This document shows positions 17,637 to 30,472 of a stretch of DNA of 64,000 nucleotides, piece after piece. The number at the start of each line of letters is the position of its first letter. The stretch's first letter is position 1. This stretch comes from Rhodococcus sp. KRD197 (GTDB lineage Bacteria; Actinomycetota; Actinomycetes; Mycobacteriales; Mycobacteriaceae). A program made the position numbers and the translations under genes. The stretch spans positions 62,001-126,000 of the forward strand of contig NZ_JABFAO010000010.1 of the NCBI RefSeq assembly GCF_017168235.1, in the 5' to 3' direction. The notes beneath the pieces were generated by a model. The model worked only from the letters and a program-made list of their open reading frames with translations, was not told where the DNA came from and ran no database searches.

Positions 17637-18935
17637 GTGACAAGCAAGCAGCTACGACCGGTCGCAATCGTCGGTGGCAACCGCATCCCGTTCGCCCGCT
17701 CGGACAAGAAGTACGCCCAGGCATCGAACCAGGACATGCTCACCGCCACGATCGACGGTCTGGTCAGCAGGTTCGGGCTCCAGGGCGAGCGCCTCGGCCT
17801 CGTCGTCGCCGGTGCGGTCCTCAAGCACAGTCGCGACTTCAACCTCACCCGCGAAACCGTGCTCGGCAGCGCGTTGAGCCCCTACACCCCGGCCTACGAC
17901 ATCCAGCAGGCGTGCGGCACGGGACTGCAGTCGATCATCGCGGTCGGCGATGCCATCGCCTCGGGCCGTATCGATGCAGGTATCGGCGGCGGCGTCGACA
18001 CCACCTCGGACGCGCCGATCGGCGTCAACGACGACCTGCGTGAGTTCCTGCTCTCCCTCAATCGCGCGAAGTCCACCCCGGACCGCCTCAAGCTGCTTGC
18101 CAACGTCCGCCCGTCGATGCTCGGACTCGAGATCCCGCGCAACGGTGAGCCGCGCACCGGCATGTCGATGGGCGATCACGCTGCCGTCACCGCCAAGGAG
18201 TTCGGGATCGGCCGTGAAGAGCAGGACGCTCTGGCGGCTGCGAGTCACCAGAACATGGCGGCGGCCTACGACCGCGGCTTCTTCGACGACTTGGTGACGC
18301 CGTTCCTCGGCCTCACCCGCGATGACAACCTGCGTCCCGGATCCACCGTCGAGAAGTTGGCGACGCTCAAGCCTGCCTTCGGCAAGAAGCTCGGCGACGC
18401 GACGATGACCGCCGGCAACTCGACGCCTCTCACCGACGGTGCGTCGGCCGCTCTGCTGTCGAGCGATGAGTGGGCTTCGGAGCACAACCTGCCCGTTCTT
18501 GCGCATCTCGTCGACTCCGAGACTGCCGCTGTCGACTACGTCCACGGCAATGCCTCCTTCAAGGATGGCTTGCTCATGGCACCGACTTACGCCATTCCGC
18601 GTCTTCTCGCACGCAACGGGCTTACGCTGCAGGACTTCGACTACTACGAGATTCACGAGGCGTTCGCATCCGTCGTGCTCGCGACGCTGCAGGCATTCGA
18701 GAGCGACGAGTACTGCAAGGAACGGCTTGGCCTGGACAGTGCGCTCGGGTCGATCGACCGGAGCAAGCTCAACGTCAACGGATCCTCGTTGGCAGCGGGC
18801 CATCCGTTCGCCGCGACCGGTGGCCGCATCGTCGCCTCGCTCGCAAAGATGCTTGCGGAGAAGGGATCGGGTCGTGGCCTGATCTCCATCTGCGCCGCCG
18901 GTGGCCAGGGCGTCACCGCAATCATCGAACGCTGA
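17637..18935 (+). CDS. fadA2: acetyl-CoA C-acyltransferase FadA2
   Basis: This 432-residue thiolase cleaves 3-oxoacyl-CoA in beta-oxidation. The nucleophile is in [11 protein letters not shown] (about residue 89). The C-terminal half carries [28 protein letters not shown] with the catalytic His, and CAAGGQG with the second Cys. The protein starts at GTG 17637, AGACG lying a few bases before it. It is divergent from fabG4-htdX, and together they provide hydration, oxidation and thiolysis. FadE5, adjacent in M. tuberculosis, lies 9.6 kb away here because the liv, VanW and flavin-reductase genes intervene. Confidence 0.94.
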   Translation: MTSKQLRPVAIVGGNRIPFARSDKKYAQASNQDMLTATIDGLVSRFGLQGERLGLVVAGAVLKHSRDFNLTRETVLGSALSPYTPAYDIQQACGTGLQSIIAVGDAIASGRIDAGIGGGVDTTSDAPIGVNDDLREFLLSLNRAKSTPDRLKLLANVRPSMLGLEIPRNGEPRTGMSMGDHAAVTAKEFGIGREEQDALAAASHQNMAAAYDRGFFDDLVTPFLGLTRDDNLRPGSTVEKLATLKPAFGKKLGDATMTAGNSTPLTDGASAALLSSDEWASEHNLPVLAHLVDSETAAVDYVHGNASFKDGLLMAPTYAIPRLLARNGLTLQDFDYYEIHEAFASVVLATLQAFESDEYCKERLGLDSALGSIDRSKLNVNGSSLAAGHPFAATGGRIVASLAKMLAEKGSGRGLISICAAGGQGVTAIIER

Positions 18936-19062
18936 GCGTCTCGAACTTCGAGCGCTGATTTTTCGGCGCTCGACCCAGGGGGCAAACGGTCGGCGGATCC
19001 GTTGAACGAGGGGTTTACGGATCTGCCGATCGTGCATTGTCGAAAGCGGACTTCCAGAGAGC

Positions 19063-19099
19063 AAAAAACGCGGCGCCCGAAGGAAACTCGGGCGCCGCG
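19063..19099 (-). terminator. Rho-independent terminator of the liv operon
   Basis: The 12-bp GC stem at 19069-19080 and 19088-19099 has a 7-base loop. Read on the minus strand it is followed by six T residues (19068-19063). It lies just past the livK stop and ends that operon. Confidence 0.9.
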
Positions 19100-19116
19100 T
19101 CCTGTGTATCTGGTGC

Positions 19117-20433
19117 TTACTCCGGGATTCCGTTTGCCGGGGGAGTTGCGGGTTCGCCGGTGTATTCCTCGACCGGGGAGTCGCCGATGTCGGTCTGCAG
19201 CACGGGCGTGAGGTACTCGGGTACGCCGTTCTGGATCTGGAAGACGCTGGCGCCCGAGATGCCGAGGTGGCTTTCCTCGGAGTAGCGGTAAGGCGCCAAT
19301 TGCGGTCCCTCGAAGTCCATTCCGCCGTCCTGGATCGCGGCGACGATGCCCTCGCGGGTCGGGTTCTCGCCCGCTGCCTGCAATGCCTGGACGAATGCGT
19401 AGGCCTGGCTCATGCCGTAGACGCGGTAGTTGGTCAGAGGTTCACCGTTACCGTGTTCGTCCCAGACTTGCTGCCACAGTTGAGTCCACGGGTTGTCGGT
19501 CGAATCGACACCGGGGATGTACTCGAGGGAGATCATGCCTTCGAGCGACTGCGCGCCGGTGACAGCGCCCTCGGAGAACCGGCCCAGAAGAGATCCGACC
19601 AGGTTCACGTCGGAGCCGATGGAGCTGTAGAACCATTCGGGGTCGTAGTTCAGTCGCATGGACGTCAGCTGACTGAGCGCGGTGTACGACGGCACGTTGA
19701 AGCCGAGTACGAGGTCGGCACCGGCTGCCTGCAGGGCCGCGATCTGCGGCGCCACATCGGTGTTGCCGGAGGTGTATCGGACAACTTCGACTATTTGGTC
19801 GTCGAGGTACTGCCGGACGGCTTCCTCGCTGTCTCGGCCGAGGTCGTCGTCCTGCAGGAACAGTCCGACTTTGGCGTCAGGCCTGTTCTCGAGCACCCAG
19901 TCACCGATGATCTTGCCCTCGACCTGGTAGTCGGGCTGCCATCCGAAGGTGTTGGGGTACTGCTCGGGGTCGTTGCCCCACATGATCGCGCCCGAGGAGA
20001 CGAAGAGGTCGGGGACACCTTCTTCGTTGAGGAAGTCGACGACCGCGCTGTGAGTTGCGGTTCCGAGTCCACCCACGACGGCGAACACCTCGTCCTGCAG
20101 CACGAGTTCGTTGACCACCTGCGTCGTCGTTGTCGGGTCGTACGCGTCGTCGCGCACCACGTACTCGATCTGTCGGCCGTTGATGCCGCCCGCCGCGTTG
20201 ACGAAGTCGTAATAGGCCTGCGCACCCGTCGGGATCTCGCTGTATCCCGGTGACGCGACGCCGGTGAGTGGAAAGTGGCCACCGATCTTGACCGAGGTGT
20301 CGGTGATGCCGACAGTCGATCCTTCCGAGGTCTCCTCGGTCTCGTCGCGGCCACCTGCGCCGCAGGCTGCGACGAGTGCGACTGCAGCGGTCAGCGCCGT
20401 GACGCGGGCCGCGAGTGATATCGAACTTTTCAT
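19117..20433 (-). CDS. livK: ABC transporter substrate-binding lipoprotein, LivK type
   Basis: This 438-residue protein has a signal peptide ending in the lipobox LVAAC, so it is anchored outside the membrane. The mature part is a type I periplasmic-binding fold of the Leu/Ile/Val family: SVKIGGHFPLTGVAS, GGINGRQIEYVVRDDAYDP, and DLVLGFNVPSYTA. It could bind branched-chain amino acids, amides, urea or small aromatic acids; ligand residues cannot be settled by eye. The start is ATG 20433 after AGGGGAG, overlapping the livM stop as ATGA. A strong terminator follows, so this is the last gene of the operon. Confidence 0.9.
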   Translation of the reverse strand: MKSSISLAARVTALTAAVALVAACGAGGRDETEETSEGSTVGITDTSVKIGGHFPLTGVASPGYSEIPTGAQAYYDFVNAAGGINGRQIEYVVRDDAYDPTTTTQVVNELVLQDEVFAVVGGLGTATHSAVVDFLNEEGVPDLFVSSGAIMWGNDPEQYPNTFGWQPDYQVEGKIIGDWVLENRPDAKVGLFLQDDDLGRDSEEAVRQYLDDQIVEVVRYTSGNTDVAPQIAALQAAGADLVLGFNVPSYTALSQLTSMRLNYDPEWFYSSIGSDVNLVGSLLGRFSEGAVTGAQSLEGMISLEYIPGVDSTDNPWTQLWQQVWDEHGNGEPLTNYRVYGMSQAYAFVQALQAAGENPTREGIVAAIQDGGMDFEGPQLAPYRYSEESHLGISGASVFQIQNGVPEYLTPVLQTDIGDSPVEEYTGEPATPPANGIPE

Positions 20434-21521
20434 TTCTCCCCTTTTCTGGCGAACTTTCTGGTGAATCGCCATTTTCGGTAGGAACCCACGAGGCCGAGCG
20501 GCGCGAACAAGATGACGAGAACGGTGAAGACTCCGGTCACGAGTGGGGCGAGTTCGGCGGATTGGAGGCTGGACAGCCCCAGGTCGAGGCCGAGGTTGGT
20601 CACGACGGGTGGAATGTAGGTCAGCAACGCGGCGCCGATCAGAGCCCCAGCGAGGGTTCCCAAGCCTCCGATCACCACCGCTGAGAGCAGTGTCAGCGAC
20701 AACACCAGCGTGAACCCGCTCGGCGCCGCAATTCTCGACGCCATGGCGAGGACGGCTCCGGCCGCTCCGGCGCAGGCGGCGCTGACGACGAACGCGAGGA
20801 TTCGAGCGCGACCGAGGTCGATGCCGGCCAGTTCAGCGGCTACCTCGTCGTCGCGAACGGCGCGCCATCGTCGACCGATGCGACTCGACGAGACGTTCGC
20901 CAGCAGGAAGAACACGACAACGAGCAGCGTCCAGCTGATGTACGAGATGAACTTGGTGCTGCTCAGGTCGTTTCCGGTGATGAAGAACATTGCGTCGTCG
21001 AGGAAGGTCGGCACCGCCGGTGAGGGGATGGTCAGGCCCTGTTCACCGCCGAGGTACTCCGAGAAGTACAGCGCGAGACCCGGTACGGCAACGGCCAGCG
21101 CCAGTGTTGCGCCGGCGAGATACGGGCCGTGTAGGCGAGCGGCCGCGACTCCGACGACGAACCCGACGAGAGTGGACACGGCAGTGGCGGCGAGCAAGAC
21201 GACGGGAACCACCCAGCTGCCGTCCTGAGCTCGGAGGATCAGCGCCGCGGTGTAGGCGCCTACAGCCATGAATGCGCCGTGGCCGAGCGACAATTGGCCG
21301 TTGATGCCGGTCAGGAGGGTCAGGCCGCCGGCGGCGATCGCGAGGTAGGCGACGGAGGTCAGTTGGCTCTGCCGGAAGGTACTGACACTTTCGAGCACCG
21401 CGAAGATGACGATCAGTCCGATGACCGCGGCGACGAAGTGCCGACGAACGGGCGTTGCGGTCAGCTGCGCCCACTTCGTGGTGATACCTGTGGACGGGGA
21501 CTTGGTGACGGATGTGCTCAT
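20430..21521 (-). CDS. livM: branched-chain amino acid-type ABC permease LivM
   Basis: This 363-residue permease has about ten membrane helices and the LivM pattern NGQLSLGHGAFMAVGAY near residue 74. A cytoplasmic coupling loop follows (RIGRRWRAVRDDEVAAELAG), then GLGTLAGALIGA. It forms a heterodimeric channel with LivH. The protein starts at ATG 21521, one base after the livH stop at 21523-21525. The C-terminal tail is basic. Confidence 0.93.
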   Translation of the reverse strand: MSTSVTKSPSTGITTKWAQLTATPVRRHFVAAVIGLIVIFAVLESVSTFRQSQLTSVAYLAIAAGGLTLLTGINGQLSLGHGAFMAVGAYTAALILRAQDGSWVVPVVLLAATAVSTLVGFVVGVAAARLHGPYLAGATLALAVAVPGLALYFSEYLGGEQGLTIPSPAVPTFLDDAMFFITGNDLSSTKFISYISWTLLVVVFFLLANVSSSRIGRRWRAVRDDEVAAELAGIDLGRARILAFVVSAACAGAAGAVLAMASRIAAPSGFTLVLSLTLLSAVVIGGLGTLAGALIGAALLTYIPPVVTNLGLDLGLSSLQSAELAPLVTGVFTVLVILFAPLGLVGSYRKWRFTRKFARKGEK

Positions 21522-21522
21522 C

Positions 21523-22401
21523 TCAGACCCTCCTTGCCGCGGTGCCGGCGAACAGCCCGCTCGGTCGCAGCAACAGCACGACGATGAGAATGATCAGCGC
21601 GGCGAGCGCGACCAGATCCTGGCCGAGATACCCGCTTACGAAGCTCAGACCGACGCCCATCAGTAGGCCGCCGACGACGGCACCACCCGGTGAGTCCAGA
21701 CCGCCGAGAACCGCTGCAACGAAGCCGAATACGACGATCGAGTCCATGTATCCGGGGTGCACGAGCGAGCCTCCGGCGATGAGCAGACCGGCGAGCGAAC
21801 CGACAACCGCGGCGAGCGCCCAGCCGAGGGTGAGCATGCGGCTGACCCGTACGCCGAGCAGTTTGGCGACTTCCTGCTCGAATGCGCTGGCCCGCATCTT
21901 CAGGCCCAGATCGGTGAAGCGGAACAGCAACACCAGTAGGCCGAAGACGATCAACACTGCGACGACCTTGAATATGTCGTACCCGGTCAGGGCGATGTTC
22001 ATATCTCCTATGGTTCGGCCGGTGAGTCCGAACGGTGCTGGGAAGGAACGGAATTGATTGCCGAAGATGATCGCGGCCAAGGCGTGAATGACGATGAACA
22101 GTCCGAGCGTCAGAATGACGGCGTTGATGTGCGAGGAGCTGTCGACGAAGCGAATCACCAGGCGTTCGACGAGAGCGCCCAGGATCAGTCCGCTGACGAG
22201 CGCTGCCGCGAAACCGATCCAGTAGGAGTAGCCCGCGTCGATGACGACGAGTGCGATGTAGGTGGTGAGCATTGCCATCGGGGCTTGGGCGAAGTTGACG
22301 ATGCGCGTCGAGCGCCAAATGAGCACGAGGGCGAGCGCGAAGGCGGCGTAGATCATGCCGCTCGTCACGCCGTTGAGGAGGATGGTGAGCAGTTGCTGCA
22401 C
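21523..22401 (-). CDS. livH: branched-chain amino acid-type ABC permease LivH
   Basis: This 292-residue permease has eight membrane helices and opens LLTILLNGVTSGMIYAAFAL. The conserved NFAQ motif (VNFAQAPMAML) is near residue 36. The coupling loop is LGLKMRASAFEQEVAKLLGV and GLDSPGGAVVGGLLMG lies near the C-terminus. It pairs with LivM. The ATG is at 22401, 24 bases after the livF stop codon. Confidence 0.93.
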   Translation of the reverse strand: MQQLLTILLNGVTSGMIYAAFALALVLIWRSTRIVNFAQAPMAMLTTYIALVVIDAGYSYWIGFAAALVSGLILGALVERLVIRFVDSSSHINAVILTLGLFIVIHALAAIIFGNQFRSFPAPFGLTGRTIGDMNIALTGYDIFKVVAVLIVFGLLVLLFRFTDLGLKMRASAFEQEVAKLLGVRVSRMLTLGWALAAVVGSLAGLLIAGGSLVHPGYMDSIVVFGFVAAVLGGLDSPGGAVVGGLLMGVGLSFVSGYLGQDLVALAALIILIVVLLLRPSGLFAGTAARRV

Positions 22402-22425
22402 TGTCGGTGGCGTCCTTTCGGTTCG

Positions 22426-23148
22426 TCAGAATCCGAGGTAGGCGTGGCGGAGGGCTGGGTCTTGGGCGAGTACGGTCGCCGGTCCTTCGACGGCGACCTT
22501 GCCGAGGTCGAGGACGACGGCATGCTCGGCGATGGACAGCGCACTGCGTGCGTTCTGTTCGACGAGTACGACTGTCATCGACTGCGCGTCGACGAGGGTG
22601 GCGATGATCTCGAAGATCTGAGCGACGATCTTCGGCGCTAGACCGAGAGAGGGTTCGTCCAACAGCAGCACCGACGGCGTCGCCATCAGAGCGCGACCGA
22701 TCACGAGCATCTGACGTTCTCCACCGGAAAGGGTGTGCGCAGAGGATGTTCGACGCCCGGCGAGGGGAACGAAGATGTCGTAGACCTGGTCGAGGGTGAC
22801 GGCGTCGTGCGCGCGGTTGCGTCCGAGTGCTCCCAGCCGGAGGTTCTCCTCGACGGTCAGTTCCGCTATGACACCACGGCCTTCGGGGACATGTGCCAGG
22901 CCTTTGCGCGACATGCGATCCGGGGAGACGCCGACGAGTTCTTCGCCGCCGAAGGTGATGCTTCCTGCTTTCGGCCGGATCAGGCCGGAGATGGTGCGCA
23001 GCAACGTGGTTTTGCCTGCACCGTTGGCGCCGAGGACCGCGGTGGTCGCGCCGGCGCGAATGGTCATCGACACCGAATCCAGGGCGGTGACCGGTCCGTA
23101 TTGGACGGTGAGGTCGGTGATGCCGATCTGAATGGTGTCAGTTGTCAT
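22426..23148 (-). CDS. livF: ABC transporter ATP-binding protein LivF
   Basis: This 240-residue ATPase has Walker A GANGAGKTT, signature LSGGERQML, Walker B VLLLDEPSLGL and the LivF-specific HVPEGRG. The start ATG at 23148 lies inside the last codons of livG (10-base overlap) and follows GGAAGGG by 9 bases. A second ATG at 23157 is too close to that ribosome site. It powers transport with LivG. Confidence 0.93.
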   Translation of the reverse strand: MTTDTIQIGITDLTVQYGPVTALDSVSMTIRAGATTAVLGANGAGKTTLLRTISGLIRPKAGSITFGGEELVGVSPDRMSRKGLAHVPEGRGVIAELTVEENLRLGALGRNRAHDAVTLDQVYDIFVPLAGRRTSSAHTLSGGERQMLVIGRALMATPSVLLLDEPSLGLAPKIVAQIFEIIATLVDAQSMTVVLVEQNARSALSIAEHAVVLDLGKVAVEGPATVLAQDPALRHAYLGF

Positions 23149-23932
23149 GTGTGACATCCCTTCCCAGGTAGGCGTCGAGGACCGCGGGGTTCTCGCGGAT
23201 GTCGTCGGGCGTGCCCTGGGCGATGACCTTGCCGAAGTCCAGTACGACGATGCGGTCGCAGACACTCATGACGAGGTCCATGTGGTGCTCGACCAACATC
23301 ACCGAAGCGTGCCCCACCGCGAGTGTGCGGATCAGCGTGCTCAGTTCGTCCATCTCGTCGGAGGACAACCCGGAGGCCGGCTCGTCGAGGAGTACGAGCG
23401 ATGGTTTGCTGACGAGAGCGCGGGCCAGCGCGACACGTTTGCGCACCGCATAGGGCAGGCTGGGCGGCAGACGCAGGGCGTACTCGGCGATGCGGAGTTG
23501 TTCGAGGGTGGCGAGGGCCTCGGCGCGGACGGTGGCGTCGTCCTTGGAACTGCTGGGCAGGCCGAGGAGCCCGGCGAAGAATCCGGTGCGGGCGGTTCGG
23601 TCTGCTCCGATCATGACGTTGTCGAGCACCGTCATGCGGTCGAACAGTCCGAGACCCTGCAGCGTCCGACTCATTCCCAGCGCAGGCAGGCGGTGGGGTT
23701 TGAGGTTTCGGAGGATGTCACCGTTTCGGGTGATCGTCCCCGACTGGGGGCGAACGAGGCCGCAGGCGACGTTGAACAGGGTGGTTTTTCCTGCTCCGTT
23801 GGGTCCGATCACTCCGAGGACTTCGCCGGGGCGAACGTCCAGGCTGACGCCGTCGAGTGCGACGATGCCGCCGAACGATACGTCGATCGAAGCGAGTTCG
23901 AAGGCGGGGGTTGCGGTGGAACTGTCGAGCAA
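23138..23932 (-). CDS. livG: ABC transporter ATP-binding protein LivG
   Basis: This ATPase of about 264 residues has Walker A GPNGAGKTT, Walker B LVLLDEPASGL and a switch histidine in MLVEHHMD. The signature region is degenerate: the expected LSGGQ is replaced by LPYAVRKRVALA, seen in several LivG-like proteins. The start is uncertain. TTG 23932 has GAGGTG six bases upstream and is preferred; GTG 23947 or a codon at 23983 would add a few residues. It is the first gene of the operon, divergent from the PucR regulator. Confidence 0.88.
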   Translation of the reverse strand: MLDSSTATPAFELASIDVSFGGIVALDGVSLDVRPGEVLGVIGPNGAGKTTLFNVACGLVRPQSGTITRNGDILRNLKPHRLPALGMSRTLQGLGLFDRMTVLDNVMIGADRTARTGFFAGLLGLPSSSKDDATVRAEALATLEQLRIAEYALRLPPSLPYAVRKRVALARALVSKPSLVLLDEPASGLSSDEMDELSTLIRTLAVGHASVMLVEHHMDLVMSVCDRIVVLDFGKVIAQGTPDDIRENPAVLDAYLGRDVTHDN

Positions 23933-24064
23933 AGTGATGCACCTCACATTCGTGTGTGCGTTCACTATGGTCCCTGCGCACAAGACGCGATATAGGCGCA
24001 GCGCACAAAATGTTTGGGTCCTGGGACACCAGAGGTGGTCAATTCACCCATTCGAGTAGGCGTA

Positions 24065-25348
24065 ATGCGCAAAGGTAGGGAGGTGAGCGAACCCGAGGCC
24101 GAGAACGCACCGGGTCTCCCGCCTGTCGATCGGGCCTCCAAGCAGGCGGATCAGCAGGCCATCCAGCAAGCCTGGGCGACGCTGCTGACCCGGGCCGACG
24201 CGATCGCCGACTCCATCACGCTGGCCCTCATCGAACAGGAACCGGCCTACCTCGCCTCGCCCGCGCCCGATATCGCCGTCGAAATCCGTCGCAGTACGCG
24301 TGAGCACATCCGTCAGGGTTTGCACACGTTGTCCGGTGCGCCGGCCGAGACCGACGTCACCAGGGAAGTGTGGCGTCGTACCGGCCGCGAGCGCGCCAGG
24401 CAGGAGATCCCCATGGAACTCGTGCTCAAGGCGTACACGCTCGGCTCTCGCACGCTGTGGGAGGAGCTGATGCTCGAGCGCCGACGGAACAGCTCGGTGA
24501 TCGACGATCGGCTGCTGATCATTGCCGGACAACAACTGTGGCGTGCGCTGGACTCGCAGTACGAGACCCTCGTCGACGCATATCGTCGCGAGAGCGCCCG
24601 TATGCAGCAGCGCGATCTGGCCAACGCTCTCGCGGTCCTCGACGGTCTGCGCACGGGTAGGGGCGGTGATCCCGCGTTCGTTCTCGAAGCCCGCGCGACG
24701 TTGGGGTTGTCGCCATCGCAGCACGTCGCCTGCATCGTCGGGCTGCTCGACGATCACGGTGAGCCCCCGCTGCCGGCACCCGAGGACGCGCTCGACCAGA
24801 TCGGCGCGGTATCGCACTGGAACATCCGCGACGGTCATCAGTTCGCCCTCGTCGCGCTCACTCGCGGTTCGTGGAAGTCGGTGGTCGACGCCTTGGCGCC
24901 GCGCGCAACCGGGAAGGTGGGCCTCGCGCACTCTCCTGACGGGTTGGCCTCGTTCGCGGCCGCCTATCGGCTGGCATCGCTGACGGCGGAGACCATCGAC
25001 GGCGGGCCGGGCGTCGCGCTCGCCACCGACCGACTGCCGCGCGTGATCATGGCAGCCGACGCCCAATCATCGGAGCTGCTGGTGCATCACGCGTTGGGCG
25101 CGATGTGGACTCATCCTGCCCCGCAGCGTGAGACGTTGCTGACCACGCTCGCGTACGTCCTCGCCAACGATGGGTCGCCGACCAACGCCGCGAAGGTGCT
25201 GTATTGCCACCGCAATACAGTGATCTATCGGGTGCGGCAGATCGAGGAGCTGACGGGGCGTCGCCTCACCGATCCGCAGGACCGGTTGCTGCTGACGCTT
25301 GCCCTGGTCAAGACCGGGCATTGGGCCCATGCTGTGGGCGTCGACTGA
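24065..25348 (+). CDS. PucR-family transcriptional regulator (beside liv operon)
   Basis: This regulator of about 427 residues has an N-terminal helical RsbT co-antagonist-like sensor domain (for example RQEIPMELVLKAYTLGSRTL), a middle GGDEF-like region and a C-terminal PucR helix-turn-helix: AAKVLYCHRNTVIYRVRQIE. The ATG at 24065 is one of several candidates; GTG 24083 is another. It is divergent from livG with 132 bases between starts. PucR regulators commonly control adjacent transport or catabolic genes, so control of the liv operon is a reasonable inference. A second, shorter PucR protein occurs at 44.2 kb. Confidence 0.87.
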   Translation: MRKGREVSEPEAENAPGLPPVDRASKQADQQAIQQAWATLLTRADAIADSITLALIEQEPAYLASPAPDIAVEIRRSTREHIRQGLHTLSGAPAETDVTREVWRRTGRERARQEIPMELVLKAYTLGSRTLWEELMLERRRNSSVIDDRLLIIAGQQLWRALDSQYETLVDAYRRESARMQQRDLANALAVLDGLRTGRGGDPAFVLEARATLGLSPSQHVACIVGLLDDHGEPPLPAPEDALDQIGAVSHWNIRDGHQFALVALTRGSWKSVVDALAPRATGKVGLAHSPDGLASFAAAYRLASLTAETIDGGPGVALATDRLPRVIMAADAQSSELLVHHALGAMWTHPAPQRETLLTTLAYVLANDGSPTNAAKVLYCHRNTVIYRVRQIEELTGRRLTDPQDRLLLTLALVKTGHWAHAVGVD

Positions 25349-25599
25349 GGTCATCGGTTCGTCCGGGTCATTCAGGTGAATGAAATCTGAAACAATCGGT
25401 AGCGAGTTGTAACGCATCACAGAACGGCGCGATAGTCGTAGTGGCTCCACACTGCTGCCCGACCCCCGACCCGGCAGCGGTGTGGGGCCTCTTGCTTTTC
25501 CGGGATCTTCGGTGCTCGCCGAGAATGTCGACGGGGTCGATGCGTAAGCTCGGCACGAAAGTTGTGAATGATGTCCGGGGGTTCGGGAGGGTCGAGAAC
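25349..25599. other. gene-free stretch before the VanW gene
   Basis: This 251-base stretch lies between the PucR and VanW genes. The downstream frame stays open to about 25441, but coding style only becomes convincing near 25600. No terminator or RNA was seen. Confidence 0.5.
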
Positions 25600-28465
<2,866 letters not shown>

Positions 28466-28496
28466 CGCGCCTCGAAGACGCCGAACCCCGCCGACG

Positions 28497-28533
28497 ACAA
28501 CGGCCGCACCCCCGAGCGGGGTGCGGCCGTTGT
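28497..28533. terminator. bidirectional hairpin between flavin reductase and fadE5
   Basis: The 16-bp perfect stem is formed by 28497-28512 and 28518-28533, with a 5-base loop. It lies 31 bases after one stop and 23 bases after the other. It ends both convergent genes. Confidence 0.85.
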
Positions 28534-28556
28534 TCGGTCGAAGAACTTGACGGGAA

Positions 28557-30392
28557 TCAGAACGCAGCTTCGTCCAGTTCCATGACGTCGAGGTCGATGT
28601 TGCTCAGGATGCCGCGGGTTGCGGTGAGCTCGGGCAGAATGTTCTTGGCGAAGAACGATGCCACGGCGACCTTGCCCTCGTAGAACGGCTTGTCCTTGCC
28701 TTCTGCACCGTTGTCGAGTGCGGCAATCGCGATCTCGGCCTGGCGAAGCAGCAACCAGCCGATGAGCAGGTCGCCGAACGCCATGAGGAAACGCACCGAT
28801 GCGAGCCCGACCTTGTACAGCTCGGTGGGCTGTTCCTGCGCGCCCATGAGGTGCTGAGTCATCGTGGTGACGATGGCCTGCACGTCCTCGAGTGCCGTGG
28901 CGAGCAGCGCGCGCTCGGCCTTGAGGCGTCCGTTGCCGGCTTCGCTGTCGATGAACGACTTGATCTGTCCCGCAACGTGTGCGAGCGCAACGCCGCGGTC
29001 GCGAGCGATCTTGCGGAAGAAGAAGTCCTGGGCCTGGATGGCCGTGGTGCCCTCGTAGAGCGAGTCGATCTTGGAGTCGCGGATGTACTGCTCGATGGGG
29101 TAGTCCTGCAGGAAGCCGGAACCACCGAGTGTCTGCAGGCTTTCGGCCAGCTGACGGTAGGCGATCTCGGAGCCGACACCCTTGACGATGGGGAGCAGCA
29201 GATCGTTGACGCGGTAGGCGATGTCCTCGTCTGCGTCGGAAACCTGCTTGGCGGTGATGGGATCCTGGTGAGCTGCGGTGAACAGGTACACCGCGCGCAG
29301 GCCCTCGGCGTACGCCTTCTGGGTCATGAGGCTGCGACGCACGTCAGGGTGATGCGTGATGGTGACGCGCGGGGCGCTCTTGTCGGTCATCTGCGTCAGG
29401 TCGGCGCCCTGGACGCGCTCCTTGGCGAACTCGAGTGCGGTGAGGTAGCCGGTAGAGAGCGTGGAGATGGCCTTGGTGCCGACCATCATGCGAGCGTGCT
29501 CGATGACGTCGAACATCTGCGCGATACCCTTGTGGACCTCGCCGACGAGCCAGCCCTTGGCCGGAATGCCGTGGCCGCCGAAGGTGAGCTCACACGTGGC
29601 GGATGCCTTGAGGCCCATCTTGTGCTCGACTCCGGTGACGAAAACGCCGTTGCGCTCGCCCATTTCGCCGGTCTCGAAGTCGAAGTGCGTGTTGGGCACG
29701 TAGAACAGGCTCAGACCCTTGGTTCCCGGTCCGGCGCCCTCGGGGCGAGCCAGCACGAGGTGCATCGTGTTCTCGAAGAGGTCATCGGAGACGGCCGAGG
29801 TGATGAAGCGCTTGACGCCCTCGATGTGCCACGTGCCGTCTTCCTGCTTGATCGCCTTGGTGCGGCCTGCGCCGACATCGGATCCGGCGTCGGGCTCGGT
29901 GAGTACCATCGTGGCACCCCACTGGCGCTCGACGATGATCTTGGCCCATTCCTTCTGCTGCTCGGTGCCGTTGTGGTAGAGCACGTTGGCGAAGGAAGGT
30001 CCGGCGGAGTACATGAAGGCTGCGGGCTGCGCACCGAGCAGCATCTCGTTGATGGCCCAGCCGAGGCTGCGCGGTGCGGGGATGCCACCGACCTCCTCAT
30101 CGAGGCCGACGCGCCACCACTCGCCGTCGTAGAGCGCCTTGAACGACTTCTTGAAGGAGTCGGGCAGCTTCAGCGTGTGCGTCTCGGGGTCGAACACGGG
30201 AGGGTTGCGGTCGGCGTCCGCGAAGGACTCCGCCAGCGGACCCTCCGACAGGCGCACTACCTCGCGAAGCATGTCGCGGGCGGCTTCGCCGTCCAGGTCG
30301 CCGAAGTTGTCGCCCGAGAGGGATTCGTCGAGCCCGAACAGCTCGAAGAGGTTGAACTCGAGGTCCCGAAGGTTGCTCTTGTAATGGCCCAT
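28557..30392 (-). CDS. fadE5: acyl-CoA dehydrogenase FadE5
   Basis: This 611-residue long-type acyl-CoA dehydrogenase has the length I recall for mycobacterial FadE5. The N-terminus [19 protein letters not shown] is characteristic of that group. FAD-binding elements include [14 protein letters not shown] and RFITSA. The C-terminus has [19 protein letters not shown], where the catalytic glutamate region lies. It introduces a trans-2 double bond into acyl-CoA and passes electrons to EtfBA, which EtfD (59.8 kb here) reoxidises. It starts at ATG 30392. Two operator-like palindromes lie 54 and 114 bases upstream. Confidence 0.95.
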   Translation of the reverse strand: MGHYKSNLRDLEFNLFELFGLDESLSGDNFGDLDGEAARDMLREVVRLSEGPLAESFADADRNPPVFDPETHTLKLPDSFKKSFKALYDGEWWRVGLDEEVGGIPAPRSLGWAINEMLLGAQPAAFMYSAGPSFANVLYHNGTEQQKEWAKIIVERQWGATMVLTEPDAGSDVGAGRTKAIKQEDGTWHIEGVKRFITSAVSDDLFENTMHLVLARPEGAGPGTKGLSLFYVPNTHFDFETGEMGERNGVFVTGVEHKMGLKASATCELTFGGHGIPAKGWLVGEVHKGIAQMFDVIEHARMMVGTKAISTLSTGYLTALEFAKERVQGADLTQMTDKSAPRVTITHHPDVRRSLMTQKAYAEGLRAVYLFTAAHQDPITAKQVSDADEDIAYRVNDLLLPIVKGVGSEIAYRQLAESLQTLGGSGFLQDYPIEQYIRDSKIDSLYEGTTAIQAQDFFFRKIARDRGVALAHVAGQIKSFIDSEAGNGRLKAERALLATALEDVQAIVTTMTQHLMGAQEQPTELYKVGLASVRFLMAFGDLLIGWLLLRQAEIAIAALDNGAEGKDKPFYEGKVAVASFFAKNILPELTATRGILSNIDLDVMELDEAAF

Positions 30393-30445
30393 TGCGCGTT
30401 CGCTCTCCAGTCGGTGGTGCGGTCTCGTGAGTACCGCCCAAGTTA

Positions 30446-30461
30446 GCTACTCGTCGGTAAC
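30446..30461. promoter_or_regulatory. palindromic operator-like site upstream of fadE5 (1)
   Basis: GCTACTCGTCGGTAAC matches the pattern SYTACYnGnnRGTARS shared with the fadA2 and etfD regions. It is centred about 61 bases before the fadE5 start. Confidence 0.65.
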
Positions 30462-30472
30462 ATATGTGGATA

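Noticed and set aside
23132..23995. Long open frame antisense to livG
   Set aside because: High-GC codons leave long open antisense frames. The livG frame has full Walker motifs; the antisense translation has no recognisable domain.
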